From the NCBI GenBank assembly GCA_019359245.1, contig JAHHHR010000001.1, positions 186,001 through 250,000 of the forward strand: a stretch of 64,000 nucleotides of DNA. Direction: 5' to 3'. The position numbers and the translations under genes were made by a program. Position 1 is the first letter of the stretch, and the number at the start of each line of letters is the position of its first letter. A model generated the notes under the pieces. That model was not told the origin of the DNA. It saw nothing but the letters and a program-made list of their open reading frames with translations, and searched no databases. Shown piece by piece: positions 63,463 through 64,000 of this stretch. This stretch comes from Nostoc desertorum CM1-VF14 (lineage in GTDB: Bacteria > Cyanobacteriota > Cyanobacteriia > Cyanobacteriales > Nostocaceae).

Positions 63463-64000
63463 ATGGCTGGACGTTTTGAGGGCTTGAGCGACCTGGAATG
63501 GAAGTTATTTGAGGATATATTTCCTAAGCAGGCATCTAAGCGTGGAAAAGGAATGCCTCATGCACCATATCGTCATGTTTTAAATAGCTTGTTGTACATC
63601 CTGATTACTGGGTGTAGATGGTGTGACATACCGCGTGGGGACATCTGGGCATCGAAAAGCTCATCCCACCGATGGTTGAAAAAATGGCGTTGTGATGGGA
63701 CATTTGAACATTTACAAGGACGTATTCTAGCGATGCCTGCGGCGGGCTACGCCTACGCACATGAAAAAGGACTGATAAATTGGGAGTTTGGCGCGGTTGA
63801 CGGGTCTTTTTCCCCCTGGGAAAGGAGGGGGTGAAGAAGTTGCCTATGGTGGCAAAGGAAAAGGTATCCTCATTCACACTCTAACTGAGGGCAATGGAAT
63901 GCCCAAAGCTTTTTCCACTACTTCAGCCAACGGAAACGAGAGAGAACAAGTCTTACCTCTACTTGATAAGGTAAAACTAAAAACTTTGAAACGCGGGCGA
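63463..64000 (+). mobile_element. IS5-type transposase, two frames, cut by the window end
   Basis: ATG 63463 opens MAGRFEGLSDLEWKLFEDIF, with YRHVLNSLLYILITGCRWCD and HRWLKKWRCDGTFEHLQGRI, the DUF4096-type N-terminus. The first frame ends at 63834 after VDGSFSPWERRG (the first catalytic Asp is in AVDGSFSP). The expected continuation GEEVAYGGKGKGILIHTLTE follows in the neighbouring frame to 64000. The shift lies at TTTTTCCCCC (about 63808-63817): either programmed frameshifting or a one-base insertion. The C-terminal catalytic part is outside the window. Confidence 0.8.

Overview
The window looks like chromosomal DNA of a filamentous, probably heterocyst-forming cyanobacterium of the Nostoc/Anabaena group. 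The support is: GCGATCGC (HIP1-type) octamers throughout, a CpcT-type phycobiliprotein lyase, an OprB-type porin with an N-terminal S-layer-homology domain, a CYP110-like P450, large DUF11 and DUF4347 surface proteins, a XisF-like serine recombinase, and abundant short palindromic intergenic repeats. Overall composition is AT-rich.

Layout. (1) 1-24.6 kb is mostly ordinary backbone: miaB; a five-gene minus-strand cluster of exported DUF11-type proteins plus a 1240-residue predicted outer-membrane barrel (2.0-14.0 kb); thrC with a small ubiquitin-like sulfur-carrier-type gene; an OprB/SLH porin; a one-membrane-span conserved protein; a second threonine synthase; cpcT; and tRNA-Cys(GCA). (2) From the 3' end of tRNA-Cys onward the DNA is accessory. 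A tyrosine integrase lies 234 bp from the tRNA behind an array of TGGGGTAA repeats. It is followed by a DUF433/DUF5615 toxin-antitoxin pair, an hsdS remnant, a WecB/TagA/CpsF glycosyltransferase, a DUF4347 surface protein with tandem repeats, a sugar-porter MFS gene, a NACHT NTPase in two frames, an AAA+ ATPase, several transposase remnants, at least four MITE-like elements, a MITE-adjacent P450, and duplicated fragments of a TPR-protein locus. (3) 45.6-51.8 kb carries ctp, a GC-rich esterase plus atypical P450 cassette, a PEP-CTERM-like exported protein, a HAD phosphatase/mutase and a TPR fragment. (4) 52.3-53.4 kb holds a ParE/ParD pair and the C-terminal third of hsdM. (5) 53.9-62.9 kb is a second mobile-element-like module: HTH regulator with candidate operators, small conserved protein, zinc-ribbon protein coupled to a XisF-like serine recombinase, two unrecognised proteins, an excisionase-like DNA-binding protein, a coiled-coil protein and a winged-helix-like protein. 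It ends in IS4 debris and a partial IS5-type transposase that runs off the window.

How it fits together. The exported DUF11 cluster reads as one envelope module, with translational coupling between two members. The two restriction-modification remnants (hsdM C-terminus near 53 kb, hsdS C-terminus near 27 kb, same strand, each next to a TA pair) suggest one type I locus broken up by insertions and deletions. The hsdM fragment stops about 1.7 kb from the XisF-like recombinase gene, so the right-hand module may be an interruption element sitting inside hsdM. This is inference and needs the sequence beyond 64 kb. Most candidates for unusual biology lie in the accessory half.
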